A program made the translations under genes and the position numbers. Under the pieces are notes generated by a model that did no database searches, was not told the origin of the DNA, and was given only the letters and a program-made list of their open reading frames with translations. From positions 1 to 5,320 of the forward strand of contig DNCG01000033.1 in assembly GCA_003491635.1 (NCBI GenBank): a stretch of 5,320 nt of DNA. Reading direction: 5' to 3'. Shown piece by piece: positions 1-5,320 of the stretch. The stretch's first letter is position 1. Every line of letters starts with the position of its first letter. The DNA comes from Actinomycetota bacterium (GTDB lineage Bacteria > Actinomycetota > Aquicultoria > Subteraquimicrobiales > UBA9087).

Positions 1-16
1 ACGGAGGAATTTAGGC

Positions 17-22
17 TATAAT
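17..22 (+). promoter_or_regulatory. Candidate -10 box of the parA promoter
   Basis: The hexamer TATAAT is an exact match to the sigma-A/sigma-70 -10 consensus and lies 75 bases upstream of the parA start. Transcription would begin near base 29, giving a leader of about 70 bases. The matching -35 element would lie just before the first base of the window, so it cannot be checked. There is no TG extended -10 motif. A perfect hexamer in an AT-rich patch can occur by chance, so this is tentative. Confidence 0.35.
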
Positions 23-61
23 AAGAGAATATTAACTCACAACAACGAGAGAACTGATTGG

Positions 62-78
62 CGCTTTAATTATAAGCG
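62..78. repeat. 17-bp inverted repeat in the parA leader
   Basis: CGCTT (62-66) and AAGCG (74-78) are perfect inverted copies separated by the AT-rich 7-mer TAATTAT. The repeat lies between the candidate -10 box and the parA start, about 20 bases before the ATG. It could be an operator for a dimeric regulator or a weak RNA hairpin near the ribosome binding region. It does not resemble the parS consensus. Five-base arms are short, so chance is a real alternative. Confidence 0.3.
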
Positions 79-97
79 ATGATGCCTTGGGGCGAAG

Positions 98-910
98 ATG
101 GAGAAATCGAAAAATTCCAGCTGCCTCCGAGGGCCATTCCCTAAGAGGGAGTCCAGAACGATCGCCATCGTGAACCAGAAGGGAGGCGTGGGGAAGAGCA
201 CCACGGCCGTGAACCTGAGCGCCTGTCTGGCCGTCGCCGGGCGCAGGGTTCTCCTCATCGACCTCGATCCACAGGGCAATGCCACCAGCGGGTTGGGACT
301 GGACAAGAGCGACCGCGAGCACTGCGTTTACAATGCCTTGATCGAGGATAAGCCGGCCAAAGAACTGGTGGGGGAGACCAATATCGAACATTTGTTTGTA
401 ATTCCTGCGACCATTCAGTTGGCCGGGGCAGAGATCGAGCTCGTCTCGACCTTTTCTCGGGAATCTAAGCTCAAGAGGGCCATAGGCCCCATCAAAGAGG
501 ACTATGATTACATCATCATCGACTGCCCGCCCTCCCTGGGTCTGCTCACCGTTAACGCCCTCACCGCTGCCGACAAATTGATCATCCCAATCCAGTGTGA
601 GTACTATGCTTTGGAGGGGCTGAGCAAGCTCCTGGAGAGCGTGAGGTTGGTTAAAACTCATCTCAATCCCGATCTGGAGATAGCCGGGGTCCTTATGACC
701 ATGCACGATTCTCGCACAAAGCTTTCACAGCAGGTGGTAGAGGAAGTTGTTAAATTTTTCCAGGAAAAGACTTACAAGACGATCATTCCCCGAACCGTCA
801 GGCTCAGCGAGGCTCCCGGCTTTGGGCAGCCGATTATCTTCTACGATGCCCAATGCAAGGGAGCCAAGGCCTACCAAAATTTTGCGAAGGAAGTGATGAA
901 GCGTGGCTAA
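98..910 (+). CDS. parA: Chromosome-partitioning ATPase ParA (Soj family)
   Basis: A deviant-Walker ATPase that, with ParB bound at parS, moves or positions newly replicated chromosome origins; it binds DNA non-specifically as an ATP dimer on the nucleoid. Visible motifs are the deviant Walker A KGGVGKST at residues 28-35 (signature lysine K28, P-loop lysine K33), the A' motif LLIDLDPQGNAT at 52-63, Walker B IIIDCPPS at 139-146, PIQCEYYALEGL at 164-175, and the basic C-terminal block with PRTVRLSEAP. The length, 270 residues, is slightly above the usual 250-260 because about 20 basic, Ser- and Pro-containing residues precede TIAIVNQKGG. The ATG at 98 is forced: an in-frame TGA lies at 80-82 and no other start precedes the P-loop strand. 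Its Shine-Dalgarno is poor (only GGGGCG at 89-94). Late in the protein, YDAQCKGA stands where YDPxSKGA is usual. The 3' end overlaps parB by 8 bases, suggesting translational coupling. Confidence 0.96.
   Translation: MEKSKNSSCLRGPFPKRESRTIAIVNQKGGVGKSTTAVNLSACLAVAGRRVLLIDLDPQGNATSGLGLDKSDREHCVYNALIEDKPAKELVGETNIEHLFVIPATIQLAGAEIELVSTFSRESKLKRAIGPIKEDYDYIIIDCPPSLGLLTVNALTAADKLIIPIQCEYYALEGLSKLLESVRLVKTHLNPDLEIAGVLMTMHDSRTKLSQQVVEEVVKFFQEKTYKTIIPRTVRLSEAPGFGQPIIFYDAQCKGAKAYQNFAKEVMKRG
887..893 (+). promoter_or_regulatory. Shine-Dalgarno of parB inside parA
   Basis: AAGGAAG lies 9 bases before the GTG at 903, within the last codons of parA. It supports GTG 903 as the parB start and the overlapping arrangement of the two genes. 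Confidence 0.55.
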
Positions 911-1757
911 AAGAGGATTGGGCAAGGGCCTGGGTGCCCTCATTCCCTCCCCGGGCCCAAGCGAAGCACCACAGGTGGAAGAAATTTTGGTCGACGATAT
1001 TCATCCCAGCCCAGATCAACTACGAAAGCACTTTGACCAACAGGCCCTTGAAGATCTGGTGGTCTCGGTGAAAGAGTTTGGACTGATTCAACCCATCGTG
1101 GTCAGGCCGAGAGGAACCGACTTTGAGCTGATTGCCGGGGAGAGGCGCTGGCGGGCGGCCAAAGAAGCCGGCCTAAAGACCATTCCCGCCCTAATCAGGG
1201 GAACCACCGACACAGAATCATTGGAGATAGCCCTGATCGAAAATATCCAGCGGGAGAACTTGAATGCTCTAGAGGAGGCCGCTGCCTTCCAGAAGCTGAT
1301 CGAGCAGTTTGATATGACCCAGGCGGGGCTGGCCAGTCGGGTGGGGAAAAGCCGCGCGGTGATCGCCAATACTCTCAGACTCCTTCAGCTCCCCGAGGAT
1401 GTGAAGCAGCTCATCAGGGACGGGGATCTTTCCTCCGGTCACGCCAGGGCGCTCCTCTCCCTGGACGATGAAGAGAAACAGAAGAAGCTCGCTCAGCGCA
1501 TCATCGCTGAGGGGCTGTCCGTCAGGCAGACCGAGAACATCGTCCGCTTGATGTCATTGTCGAGTCCAAGAACCCACAGGCTACTTCAACCCAAGGCCTT
1601 CAAGGCCATCGCCAAAAAGTTGGGGGAGAGGCTTTCTGCCAGGGTGAGGGTGAGCATGACATCGAAGAAGGGTAAAATCGAGATAGACTTCAAATCCCTC
1701 GATGACCTGGAAAGAATCTGCGAGCTTTTGATAGATGGGGCTCATCTCGAGGAATAG
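903..1757 (+). CDS. parB: Chromosome-partitioning protein ParB (Spo0J family)
   Basis: A CTP-dependent DNA clamp that loads at parS sites, spreads along DNA and stimulates ParA ATPase. The GTG start gives the hallmark N-terminus AKRGLGKGLGALIP, the basic peptide that in the family contacts ParA. The ParB/Srx CTPase domain covers about residues 24-120, with QLRKHFD at 39-45, GERRWRAAKEAG at 79-90 (nucleotide-binding GERRxR box) and ENIQRENLN at 113-121. A helix-turn-helix for parS recognition spans about 138-164 (from MTQAGLASRVGKSRA to LRLLQLP), followed by GHARALL at 179-185. The C-terminal dimerisation domain is about residues 225-284. The length of 284 residues is normal and all domains are intact. 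The usual NPYQPR segment reads SPDQLR here. It overlaps parA by 8 bases and is followed by a 40-base gap with no terminator. Confidence 0.96.
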   Translation: MAKRGLGKGLGALIPSPGPSEAPQVEEILVDDIHPSPDQLRKHFDQQALEDLVVSVKEFGLIQPIVVRPRGTDFELIAGERRWRAAKEAGLKTIPALIRGTTDTESLEIALIENIQRENLNALEEAAAFQKLIEQFDMTQAGLASRVGKSRAVIANTLRLLQLPEDVKQLIRDGDLSSGHARALLSLDDEEKQKKLAQRIIAEGLSVRQTENIVRLMSLSSPRTHRLLQPKAFKAIAKKLGERLSARVRVSMTSKKGKIEIDFKSLDDLERICELLIDGAHLEE

Positions 1758-1786
1758 CCCGATTCGCCGAAGATGATGTTTATCAT

Positions 1787-1797
1787 GGAGGGGTGAT
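1787..1797 (+). promoter_or_regulatory. Strong Shine-Dalgarno deciding a TTG start
   Basis: GGAGGGGTGAT matches the anti-Shine-Dalgarno tail well. The GGAGG core (1787-1791) ends 6 bases before the TTG at 1798. An in-frame TGA at 1774-1776 and the absence of any in-frame ATG nearby make TTG 1798 the only sensible start for the following gene. The nearby ATG at 1786 is in another frame and stops after three codons. Confidence 0.75.
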
Positions 1798-3990
1798 TTG
1801 CGCAAAACGAAGGCCCTCTGGACTTCTCTTATAACGGTTATAGTAGCGGCCCTAGGTCTCTCTTTTTTGGTTTTTCCTTGCTTCCCTGCTCGTGCTGAGG
1901 GGCGAAGGAAGGTCATCCTCATTGTCATCGATAGGCTAAGCCTCGGGGACTTGACCGAAAATGGGGCCCCGAATCTTCATCGCCTTAGCAGAAGGGGGGC
2001 GGTGGGCCTGATGAATGCGAGGTCCGCCGGCGCAATCTCCTCCCCGAACTGTTATCTCTCCGTTGGGGCGGGAGCCAGAGCCGACGGTGAAAGCTCCGGC
2101 GGCCTGGCCTTCAACACCCAGGAGATCTACGAGGATGAGCTAGCGGGTGAAGTGTTCTTGAGGCAAACGGGCATCACTGCCCCTCCCCAGGGCGTGGTCA
2201 ATCTCGCTATTGCCAACATCTCCCGCCGCTGCATTAGATGCATGCATGACGTTTATCCGGGAGCCCTGGGAGGGGCCCTTAGAAAGAGCGGGCTTAAAGC
2301 GGGGGTGGTGGGGAACGCCGACCTAAAGGATGTTTTCCGCCGGGAGGTTTCCTTGATCGCCATGGACTCCTGGGGAAGGGTTCCCTATGGTGATGTGAGC
2401 CATTTCTTCCTCAAGGCCAGCCCAACCAGCCCGAGCGGGTGGCGCACTGATTATCAAGCACTCCTCCCCGCCTCGCTCGCTCTTCTGGAGAAAGTCGATT
2501 TTTTGGTCATAGAGACGGGGGATACCGCCAGGGTGAATGCCACTCGCCCCTTCTTCGCGGATCGGCGAGTGGCCCAGGAAAGAGCCGCCGCCGTAAGGCG
2601 GGCGGATGACTTCATTGAAAAGCTCGTCTCTCGTCTGAATTTGGGAAAAACCCTGGTCATCATCGCTGTCCCCACGCCTTCCACCGAGATGATCAAGGAG
2701 AAGAGTAACTTAACTCCCCTTTTTCTGCTGGGCGGGAATGTTCGCTCTGGGGTGCTTACTTCCCAGACCACCAGGCACCATGGGATCGTTACCAACCTTG
2801 ACATTGCACCAACCGCTCTTACCTACTTGGGTGCGGAGATTCCCCATACCATGCTCGGTCGGCCTTTAGGCTCCGAGCCTCAAGATGATCCCCTCTGCTA
2901 TCTCGCCTCCCTGAACGAGCGGGCCATCAATAAAGCTCAAATTAGGGTACCCGTGCTCACCACCTATGTGACCCTCATCGCCATCACGTTACTGGTCAGC
3001 ACCCTGATTCTGCTCGCTAGGGCCCGCAGAAAATATCTGAGAATTTTTCAATATCTTCTCCTCTGGCTGCTTTGCGTTCCCGTCACCCTTCTAATGTTGT
3101 CCTTTTTCTCCTATTCTTCCTTTGTTTTTCCCGTGCTCTTCACCGCTCTTGTTAGCGCCTTGATCGCCGGCATCGCCTGGAATCTCAGGAAGACCAACAT
3201 CACTCCCATCGCCTTTGCCTGCCTCCTCACGATGCTTGTCCTGGTGGGAGACATACTAGGTGGTTCCCCTCTCATGCAGCGATCGATCTTGGGCTATTGC
3301 TTTATGATCGGTGCCCGGTATTATGGGATAGGCAATGAGTATATGGGCATCTTGATCGGGTCGAGCATCGCTGGCCTCACCGCCCTTCTGGATATTTACG
3401 AGCTGAAGCGGTGGCCGATTGGACTCGCCTTTCTGGTTCTGGTCTTTGTAATTGGCCACCCGGCTCTTGGCGCGAATGTAGGAGGGACCATTGCTGCGGT
3501 GGTGGGGTATTCGGTTGCCTACCTCCTACTCTCAAAAGGGAGGTTTTCGGCCAAACAGGCCCTCGCCACGGTCCTCAGTGTTTTTCTTGCCTTGGTGGCC
3601 TTGATCTTCTTCGACCTCCTCATGGCCTCCGGTGGATCTCATCTGGCAGGAGCCATTGCCCTGATTCAAAAGGGCGGCTACAGGGAGGCCCTGCAGATCA
3701 TCCAGCGGAAATTTGCCATGAATGTTGAGGGGACGCTGTATACGGTCTGGACCCGCGTCCTTCTCTCCATCATGGTGATCTTCCCGATATTGCTCTTGCG
3801 GCCGATGGGGGCGCTGAAGAGGGTGAGCTTAAACTACCCACATCTCACAATGGGCTTTATGGGCGTTGCCGCCGCGGCCATTGCGGCCTTCGTCTTCAAC
3901 GACACCGGGGCGGCCGCCGCGTCCACCACCATAATCTTTGTCATAGCGAGCTTGTTGTATATCATTATGGAGGAGCAAGTGATTGCTTAG
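1798..3990 (+). CDS. Membrane protein with alkaline-phosphatase-like ectodomain and ~10 TM helices
   Basis: Function unknown; the architecture is clear. Residues 1-33 form a signal peptide (RKTK, hydrophobic core, likely cleavage after ARA at 31-33). Residues about 38-358 look like an alkaline phosphatase superfamily fold outside the membrane: VILIVIDRLSLGDL (D45, first metal-ligand position), APNLHRLSRRGAVGLMN, SSPNCYLSVGAG (S81 at the nucleophile position, compare TFPNHYSIVTG of nucleotide pyrophosphatases), FLVIETGDTARV (D242), and TTRHHGIVTNLDIAPTAL (H327/H328) before a GRPL end. The DHG position reads PTP (292-294), and no His follows D242, so catalysis is doubtful. Residues about 386-724 contain roughly ten hydrophobic helices with polar motifs RYYGIGNEY (507-515), GANVGGT (558-564) and FNDTG (700-704). 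A CxxC pair is at C145/C148. I recall similar uncharacterised proteins in Firmicutes and Actinobacteria. The TTG start is supported by a strong Shine-Dalgarno. Its place between parB and ddl hints at an envelope role. Confidence 0.85.
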   Translation: MRKTKALWTSLITVIVAALGLSFLVFPCFPARAEGRRKVILIVIDRLSLGDLTENGAPNLHRLSRRGAVGLMNARSAGAISSPNCYLSVGAGARADGESSGGLAFNTQEIYEDELAGEVFLRQTGITAPPQGVVNLAIANISRRCIRCMHDVYPGALGGALRKSGLKAGVVGNADLKDVFRREVSLIAMDSWGRVPYGDVSHFFLKASPTSPSGWRTDYQALLPASLALLEKVDFLVIETGDTARVNATRPFFADRRVAQERAAAVRRADDFIEKLVSRLNLGKTLVIIAVPTPSTEMIKEKSNLTPLFLLGGNVRSGVLTSQTTRHHGIVTNLDIAPTALTYLGAEIPHTMLGRPLGSEPQDDPLCYLASLNERAINKAQIRVPVLTTYVTLIAITLLVSTLILLARARRKYLRIFQYLLLWLLCVPVTLLMLSFFSYSSFVFPVLFTALVSALIAGIAWNLRKTNITPIAFACLLTMLVLVGDILGGSPLMQRSILGYCFMIGARYYGIGNEYMGILIGSSIAGLTALLDIYELKRWPIGLAFLVLVFVIGHPALGANVGGTIAAVVGYSVAYLLLSKGRFSAKQALATVLSVFLALVALIFFDLLMASGGSHLAGAIALIQKGGYREALQIIQRKFAMNVEGTLYTVWTRVLLSIMVIFPILLLRPMGALKRVSLNYPHLTMGFMGVAAAAIAAFVFNDTGAAAASTTIIFVIASLLYIIMEEQVIA

Positions 3991-4007
3991 CTCAAGATCG
4001 ATCGACG

Positions 4008-4014
4008 AGGAGGT
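4008..4014 (+). promoter_or_regulatory. Shine-Dalgarno deciding the YtxH gene start
   Basis: AGGAGGT ends 4 bases before the ATG at 4019. It favours this start over an in-frame TTG at 3983, which would overlap the preceding gene by 8 bases and add 12 residues unlike the YtxH family. An in-frame TTG at 4016 is too close to the site. Confidence 0.75.
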
Positions 4015-4018
4015 ATTG

Positions 4019-4321
4019 ATGGGCGAGCGGAGATTCGGCTACGAGGAATTTGGGTTGGGGCTCTTCTTGGGCCTGCTTCTGGGTGCGGGGGCGGGTCTAC
4101 TTCTTGCTCCTCAGCCGGGCGTGGCTACCAGGAAGCAGATTGCCACCTGTGCCACGGATTTGAAGAACTCAGCCGAGGAGTTGATCGGGGAGGCCAAAAA
4201 GAGTCTCGAAATCGCTACGTCTAAGGCCGAAGGGGTTCTGGGTCTCCAGGAGAAGAAGATCAGGAGGAAGCTGGAGGAACTCCGTGCTGAACTGGACAAG
4301 TACGGTCTAAACGAGGCCTAA
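4019..4321 (+). CDS. YtxH-domain small membrane protein
   Basis: A 100-residue protein of the YtxH type (general-stress-associated family in Firmicutes, exact function unknown). It has a short polar N-terminus ending in RRFGYEEFG, then one Gly/Leu-rich membrane helix at about residues 12-30, then the typical LLLAPQPGVATRKQI (27-41, matching the family pattern of APxxGxxxRxxI). The remainder, about 42-97, is a charged Lys/Glu/Ala-rich helical or coiled-coil tail, presumably cytoplasmic, containing LQEKKIRRKLEEL. The ATG at 4019 has a good Shine-Dalgarno; a longer reading from TTG 3983 would give 112 residues and is less likely. It follows the large membrane protein by 28 bases and precedes ddl by 17, so it is probably co-transcribed with both. 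A partner role for either neighbour is only inference from position. Confidence 0.85.
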   Translation: MGERRFGYEEFGLGLFLGLLLGAGAGLLLAPQPGVATRKQIATCATDLKNSAEELIGEAKKSLEIATSKAEGVLGLQEKKIRRKLEELRAELDKYGLNEA

Positions 4322-4324
4322 AGC

Positions 4325-4333
4325 GGGGGGAAG
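4325..4333 (+). promoter_or_regulatory. Atypical G-run ribosome binding site of ddl
   Basis: GGGGGGAAG lies 5 bases before the TTG at 4339, in the 17-base gap after the YtxH gene. It is purine-rich but lacks a clean AGGAGG core, so initiation of ddl on a TTG may be modest or depend on readthrough of ribosomes from the upstream gene. Confidence 0.45.
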
Positions 4334-4338
4334 CTGTC

Positions 4339-5298
4339 TTGACACGCGAACTCAAGGTAGTCGTTCTGCTCGGCGGACGCTCGAGCGAACGAGAGATCTC
4401 TCTTCTGACCGGGGAGGAGGTCTATAAGGCTCTGCTTCAAAAGGGGTATCGCGCTGCCAAAGTGGACCTGGACGAGAATGTGGTGGAGAACTTGAGGAGA
4501 GAGGCCCCCGACGCCGTTTTCATCGCCCTTCACGGGAAGTACGGCGAGGATGGGGCGGTTCAGGGGATGTTGGAGGTTTTGGGCATCCCCTATACCGGTT
4601 CGGGTATTTTGGCCAGCGCCCTCTGTTTGAACAAACTCTTCAGCAAGAGGATTTTTTTGAATGAAGGCATTCCTACTCCCTCTTTCGCCCTCGTCCGGGA
4701 GGATGAGTGGGAAGAGAACGAGGGACAAGCCCGGTCAAGGATCGCGAAGACTTTTTCTTTGCCCGTGGTGGTCAAGCCGATCGCCCAGGGGTCCAGCGTG
4801 GGAGTGAGCATAGTTCAGGAAGAGAAGGATTTGGCTGGTGCCCTCGAGGTCGCCTTCTCCTACGATGAGGGCGCCTTAGTGGAGGAATACGTCGATGGAC
4901 GGGAGATTCAGTGCGGCGTATTGGGTAACGAGAATCCCATAGCCCTACCCCTCGTGGAGATAGTCTCCCAAAAGCAATTCTTCGATTATGAGGCCAAGTA
5001 CACCCCTGGATTGGCTGAGGAGATAACACCCGCTCCCCTCTCACCCGAGGAGAGCAGGGCGGGCCAGGAGATGGGTCTCCGTGCCTACAAGTCCTTGGGC
5101 TGCGCTGGCCTTGCCAGGGTGGACATGTTCCTCTCCCCCGATCGCGGGTTTTTAGTCTCGGAGATCAACACCATCCCGGGCCTAACCAAGGACAGTCTTT
5201 TTCCAAAAGAGGCCAAAGCGGCGGGCATTGAATTTCCCCAGTTGATCTCGAGGATCGTCGAACTTGCTCTGGAGAGAAGAGCGCGCGCCAAGAACTAG
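4339..5298 (+). CDS. ddl: D-alanine--D-alanine ligase
   Basis: ATP-grasp ligase that joins two D-alanines in the cytoplasm; MurF then adds the dipeptide to the peptidoglycan precursor. Motifs in order are LLGGRSSEREIS (10-21, with E17 equal to the catalytic-triad glutamate), ALHGKYGEDGAVQG (63-76), YTGSG (85-89), VVVKPIAQGSSVGVS (143-157, ATP-binding strand K146 and the triad serine region), EEYVDGREIQCGVLG (182-196), FDYEAKY (215-221), GLARVDMF (257-264, D262) and EINTIPGLTKDSLFP (275-289, metal ligands E275 and N277). Y221 sits at the position of E. coli DdlB Tyr216, which vancomycin-resistance D-Ala-D-Lac ligases replace by Phe, so ordinary D-Ala-D-Ala specificity is expected. The 319 residues are normal and complete. 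TTG 4339 is chosen because it begins just before the first strand LKVVVLLGG and no in-frame ATG or GTG lies near. It is the last gene of the apparent operon in this window. Confidence 0.96.
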   Translation: MTRELKVVVLLGGRSSEREISLLTGEEVYKALLQKGYRAAKVDLDENVVENLRREAPDAVFIALHGKYGEDGAVQGMLEVLGIPYTGSGILASALCLNKLFSKRIFLNEGIPTPSFALVREDEWEENEGQARSRIAKTFSLPVVVKPIAQGSSVGVSIVQEEKDLAGALEVAFSYDEGALVEEYVDGREIQCGVLGNENPIALPLVEIVSQKQFFDYEAKYTPGLAEEITPAPLSPEESRAGQEMGLRAYKSLGCAGLARVDMFLSPDRGFLVSEINTIPGLTKDSLFPKEAKAAGIEFPQLISRIVELALERRARAKN

Positions 5299-5318
5299 AT
5301 GTTAAATAGCATAACATC
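5298..5318. repeat. 21-bp inverted repeat at the end of ddl
   Basis: GATGTTA (5298-5304) and TAACATC (5312-5318) are perfect 7-base inverted copies around a 7-base spacer, beginning on the last base of the ddl stop codon. The arms are AT-rich and no T-run is visible before the window ends, so it does not look like a strong intrinsic terminator. An operator for a gene starting just beyond the window is a fair alternative. Confidence 0.45.
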
Positions 5319-5320
5319 GT

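Noticed and set aside
69..74. TATAAT on the minus strand upstream of parA
   Set aside because: The position 17 bases upstream on that strand reads CTTCGC, a poor -35, and no minus-strand gene within the window uses it.
32..706. Minus-strand ORF of 224 residues opposite parA
   Set aside because: It lies antisense to the well-supported parA frame and shows no recognisable domain, so it is a codon-bias shadow.
1773..1786. Small hairpin ATGAT-GTTT-ATCAT between parB and the membrane protein gene
   Set aside because: The 5-bp AT-rich stem has no T-run after it and is directly followed by a Shine-Dalgarno, so it is not a terminator and may be chance.
2798..2803. TTGACA inside the membrane protein gene
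   Set aside because: It lies within conserved coding sequence (NLDIAPT) and has no -10 match at the right distance.
3411..3728. Alternative-frame plus-strand ORF of 105 residues inside the membrane protein gene
   Set aside because: It is a frame shadow of the transmembrane region, with a Trp/Cys/Arg-rich composition and no family motif.
4339..4344. Perfect TTGACA, a possible -35 box at the ddl start
   Set aside because: It is the start codon TTG plus ACA. No -10-like hexamer occurs 16-18 bases downstream (the region reads TCGTTCTG), so it is not a supported promoter.
4652..4658. Run of seven T residues in ddl
   Set aside because: It encodes part of the conserved region around residues 105-107, has no preceding GC-rich stem, and the reading frame continues intact, so neither a terminator nor a frameshift is supported.
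5280..5307. Resemblance to a XerCD dif site (ATGTTAAAT matches the XerD arm)
   Set aside because: Only the XerD-like half matches well; the other arm, inside ddl, matches the E. coli XerC arm at about half the positions, and the ATGTTAAAT overlaps an inverted repeat that explains it equally well.
1..5320. Search for a parS site (TGTTTCACGTGAAACA-like)
   Set aside because: Reading both strands by eye I found no CACGTG-centred palindrome of this type; parS sites are probably outside the window.

Overview
This 5.3 kb window is densely coding and entirely plus-strand. It carries five consecutive genes with no gap longer than about 100 bases: the chromosome-partitioning pair parA and parB, a large signal-peptide-bearing membrane protein with an alkaline-phosphatase-like ectodomain, a small YtxH-type membrane protein, and a D-alanine--D-alanine ligase (ddl). 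No RNA gene, insertion sequence, CRISPR array or clear terminator was seen.

Organism. Base composition is moderately GC-rich (by eye, somewhat above 50%, not counted). Non-ATG starts are common: GTG for parB, TTG for the membrane protein and for ddl. A YtxH protein, a Ddl and a ParA carrying an arginine-ending N-terminal extension before IAIVNQKGGVGKS point to a Gram-positive-type lineage. The ParA details (the extension, and the stretch around LAGAEIELVS) remind me of Actinobacteria, so a deep-branching actinobacterial lineage is my first guess and a Clostridia-like Firmicute the second. This is inference from motif memory, not a search. The parAB pair is complete and of the chromosomal (Soj/Spo0J) type, so the window is probably chromosomal and perhaps not far from the replication origin, but no parS site is visible.

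Layout. Bases 1-97 are a leader with a perfect TATAAT box (17-22) and a 17-bp inverted repeat (62-78). parA (98-910) overlaps parB (903-1757) by 8 bases. A 40-base gap with a strong Shine-Dalgarno leads to the 730-residue membrane protein (1798-3990). A 28-base gap leads to the YtxH gene (best start 4019, end 4321), and a 17-base gap leads to ddl (4339-5298). The window ends in a 7-7-7 inverted repeat overlapping the ddl stop codon. Spacing and lack of terminators suggest one transcription unit.

How they may work together. ParA and ParB segregate the replicated origin. Ddl makes the D-Ala-D-Ala dipeptide for peptidoglycan. The membrane protein and the YtxH protein are envelope components of unknown job lying between them. 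The point most worth attention is the membrane protein. Its ectodomain keeps the overall layout of the alkaline phosphatase superfamily but appears to have lost several metal ligands, and it is fused to a roughly ten-helix membrane domain with conserved-looking polar residues.
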